NCBI GenBank assembly: GCA_029202525.1
Contig: CP119325.1
Coordinates: 5,802,001-5,866,000, forward strand
DNA: 64,000 bases
Origin: Candidatus Pseudomonas phytovorans
Lineage (GTDB): Bacteria > Pseudomonadota > Gammaproteobacteria > Pseudomonadales > Pseudomonadaceae
Direction: 5' to 3'
In this document: piece by piece, positions 62,885-64,000 of the stretch
Layout of the letters: the number at the start of each line of letters is the position of its first letter
How positions within the stretch are numbered: position 1 is the first letter of the stretch
Program-made: the position numbers and the translations under genes
The notes under the pieces: generated by a model
What the model was told of the DNA's origin: nothing
Seen by the model: the letters and a program-made list of their open reading frames with translations, nothing else
Databases searched by the model: none

Positions 62885-63733
62885 ATGCCGAACCTACGCC
62901 TCGCCGACCTGACCGCTGAAATCGAAGCCAACGTGCGCCGCGCACTGTTGGAGGACATCGGCAGTGGCGATATCACCGCGCAGCTGATACCGGCCGAGCG
63001 CCTGGCCAAGGCGACCATCATCACCCGCGAAGACTGCGTGGTTGCCGGCACTGCCTGGGTTGATGCCGTATTCCGCCAACTCGACCCGCGCGTGGCCGTG
63101 CATTGGCAAGTGGCCGACGGTGATCACGCCACGGCCAACCAGCCGCTGTTTCACCTGGAAGGCCCGGCCCGCTCGCTGCTAAGCGGTGAGCGCAGCGCGC
63201 TGAACTTCTTGCAGATGCTGTCGGGGGTCGCCACCCGTGCGCGCTTTCTGGCCGACTTGGTGGAGGGCACCCAGGTACGCCTGCTGGACACCCGCAAAAC
63301 CCTGCCCGGCCTGCGCCTGGCGCAAAAGTACGCGGTGACCTGTGGCGGCTGCGACAACCACCGCATCGGCCTGTACGACGCCTTCCTGATCAAGGAAAAC
63401 CACATCGCTGCCAGCGGGGGTGTGGCCGAGGCCGTGGCAGCGGCGCACCGCATTGCCCCGGGCAAGCCGGTGGAAATCGAGGTGGAGAGCCTGGATGAAT
63501 TGCGCGAGGCGCTGGCAGCCGGCGCGGACATCATCATGCTCGACGAGCTGAACATGGATGAAATGCGCGAAGCGGTGCGTATTACCGCCGGCAGGGCCAA
63601 GCTGGAGGCAAGTGGCGGGGTGAACGAAACGACCTTGCGGGTCATTGCCGAGACCGGCGTGGACTACATTTCGATTGGTGCCATGACCAAGGATGTGAAA
63701 GCAGTGGACCTGTCGATGCGCTTGAGCTTGTGA
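62885..63733 (+). CDS. nadC: Nicotinate-nucleotide pyrophosphorylase NadC
   Basis: A 282-residue enzyme that converts quinolinate and PRPP to nicotinate mononucleotide, the entry to NAD from aspartate. Motifs: ALLEDIGSGDITA, SGERSALNFLQMLSGVAT, DTRKTLPGLRLAQKYAVTCGGCDNHRIGLYDAFLIKENHI (quinolinate/PRPP-binding Arg, Lys and His residues), EIEVESLDEL, IIMLDELNMDEM and LEASGGVNETTL. The ATG at 62885 has GGAG 7 nt upstream; an in-frame GTG at 62873 is too close to the predicted start of transcription. A single-gene unit ended by a strong terminator. Confidence 0.95.
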   Translation: MPNLRLADLTAEIEANVRRALLEDIGSGDITAQLIPAERLAKATIITREDCVVAGTAWVDAVFRQLDPRVAVHWQVADGDHATANQPLFHLEGPARSLLSGERSALNFLQMLSGVATRARFLADLVEGTQVRLLDTRKTLPGLRLAQKYAVTCGGCDNHRIGLYDAFLIKENHIAASGGVAEAVAAAHRIAPGKPVEIEVESLDELREALAAGADIIMLDELNMDEMREAVRITAGRAKLEASGGVNETTLRVIAETGVDYISIGAMTKDVKAVDLSMRLSL

Positions 63734-63749
63734 GCTGACCGCAGGCAAT

Positions 63750-63779
63750 AAAAAACCGGCCTTTCAGCCGGTTTTTTTT
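63750..63779. terminator. Bidirectional terminator between nadC and trxB
   Basis: An AAAAAACCGGC stem pairs with GCCGGTTTTTT around a CTTTCA loop. There is a T-run on the plus strand and an A-run that becomes a T-run on the minus strand, so it can end both converging transcripts. Confidence 0.9.
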
Positions 63780-63789
63780 GATGCGCTGA

Positions 63790-64000
63790 TCAGAACGAGG
63801 CGTTGGCCAGCCCGTCCAGATAACGCTCTACGTCCAGGGCCGCCATGCAACCGGCGCCGGCCGAGGTAATGGCCTGACGGTAAACGTGGTCCGCCACGTC
63901 ACCCGCAGCGAACACGCCTTCGACGTTGGTGGCAGTGGCATTGCCTTCACGGCCGCCAGCAACTACCAGGTAGCCGTCTTTCAGGGTCAGCTGGCCTTCG
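63790..64000 (-). CDS. trxB: Thioredoxin reductase TrxB, 3' part only
   Basis: The last 69 codons plus stop (TGA at 63792-63790) of a gene that runs off the window. The translated end contains GVFAAGDVADHVYRQAITSAGAGCMAALDVERYLDGL, the C-terminal FAD-binding motif GxFAAGDVxD and the following AxGxGCxAAL segment of low-molecular-weight thioredoxin reductases. The enzyme passes electrons from NADPH to thioredoxin. The gene is convergent with nadC. Pseudomonads may carry two TrxB paralogues; which one this is cannot be told. Confidence 0.92.
   Translation of the reverse strand, partial: EGQLTLKDGYLVVAGGREGNATATNVEGVFAAGDVADHVYRQAITSAGAGCMAALDVERYLDGLANASF

Overview
The window reads as chromosomal DNA of a Pseudomonas putida-group bacterium. 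Evidence: high GC; nine paired REP elements of the P. putida type (core CGCGGG...CCCGCTCCCACAGG) between transcription units; and a gene order (alaC, cyoEDCBA on the minus strand, dsbB, hmp, norR, a giant LapF-type adhesin with its type I exporter, fruAKB/fruR, tatD, ampE/ampD, nadC, trxB) that I recall from P. putida chromosomes. No phage, insertion sequence, CRISPR array, tRNA or rRNA is visible.

Layout. 1-3500: a Cys-cluster protein, an orphan alpha/beta-hydrolase-like protein and an AlaC-type aminotransferase. 3500-8900: the cytochrome bo3 quinol oxidase operon cyoABCDE (minus strand), behind a long leader region that carries a perfect ANR/FNR box. 8900-12721: dsbB, a candidate small RNA, and the divergent hmp/norR pair. 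The hmp/norR gap holds three GT-N7-AC NorR-type operators and a sigma54-like promoter. 12911-37463: a 19.7-kb gene for a 6568-residue adhesin (LapF), followed by a tightly coupled TolC/ABC/HlyD type I secretion operon that probably exports it. 37700-39741: CheV and two small genes.

40178-46477: an RND efflux operon (adaptor, pump, response regulator, sensor kinase) behind a perfect 16-bp palindrome. 46770-51150: a small secreted protein, an OprD-family porin, a membrane diguanylate cyclase with an inverted repeat over its putative -35 box, a four-helix-bundle DUF2383 protein and a DUF3820 protein. 51274-58090: the fructose PTS fruB-fruK-fruA with the divergent Cra/FruR regulator and an exact Cra operator. 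58093-64000: tatD, ampD-ampE, a DUF1631 protein, nadC and the 3' end of trxB.

Functional threads. Surface attachment and its control: LapF, its exporter, a GGDEF enzyme, CheV. Oxygen and NO handling: Cyo, Hmp, NorR. Sugar uptake: the fructose PTS. Envelope physiology: DsbB, AmpD/AmpE, the RND pump, the porin.

Most unusual content: (i) LapF has seven in-register 1287-1293-bp super-repeats, each of five Ig-like domains, and two adjacent ones are almost identical in DNA; (ii) a candidate 114-nt sRNA lies between hmp and dsbB; (iii) several perfect inverted repeats sit at promoter positions without an assigned regulator; (iv) there are 73-bp and 49-bp perfect inverted repeats built from REP sequences. 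I found no clearly new multi-gene system; most of the window is conserved core genome.
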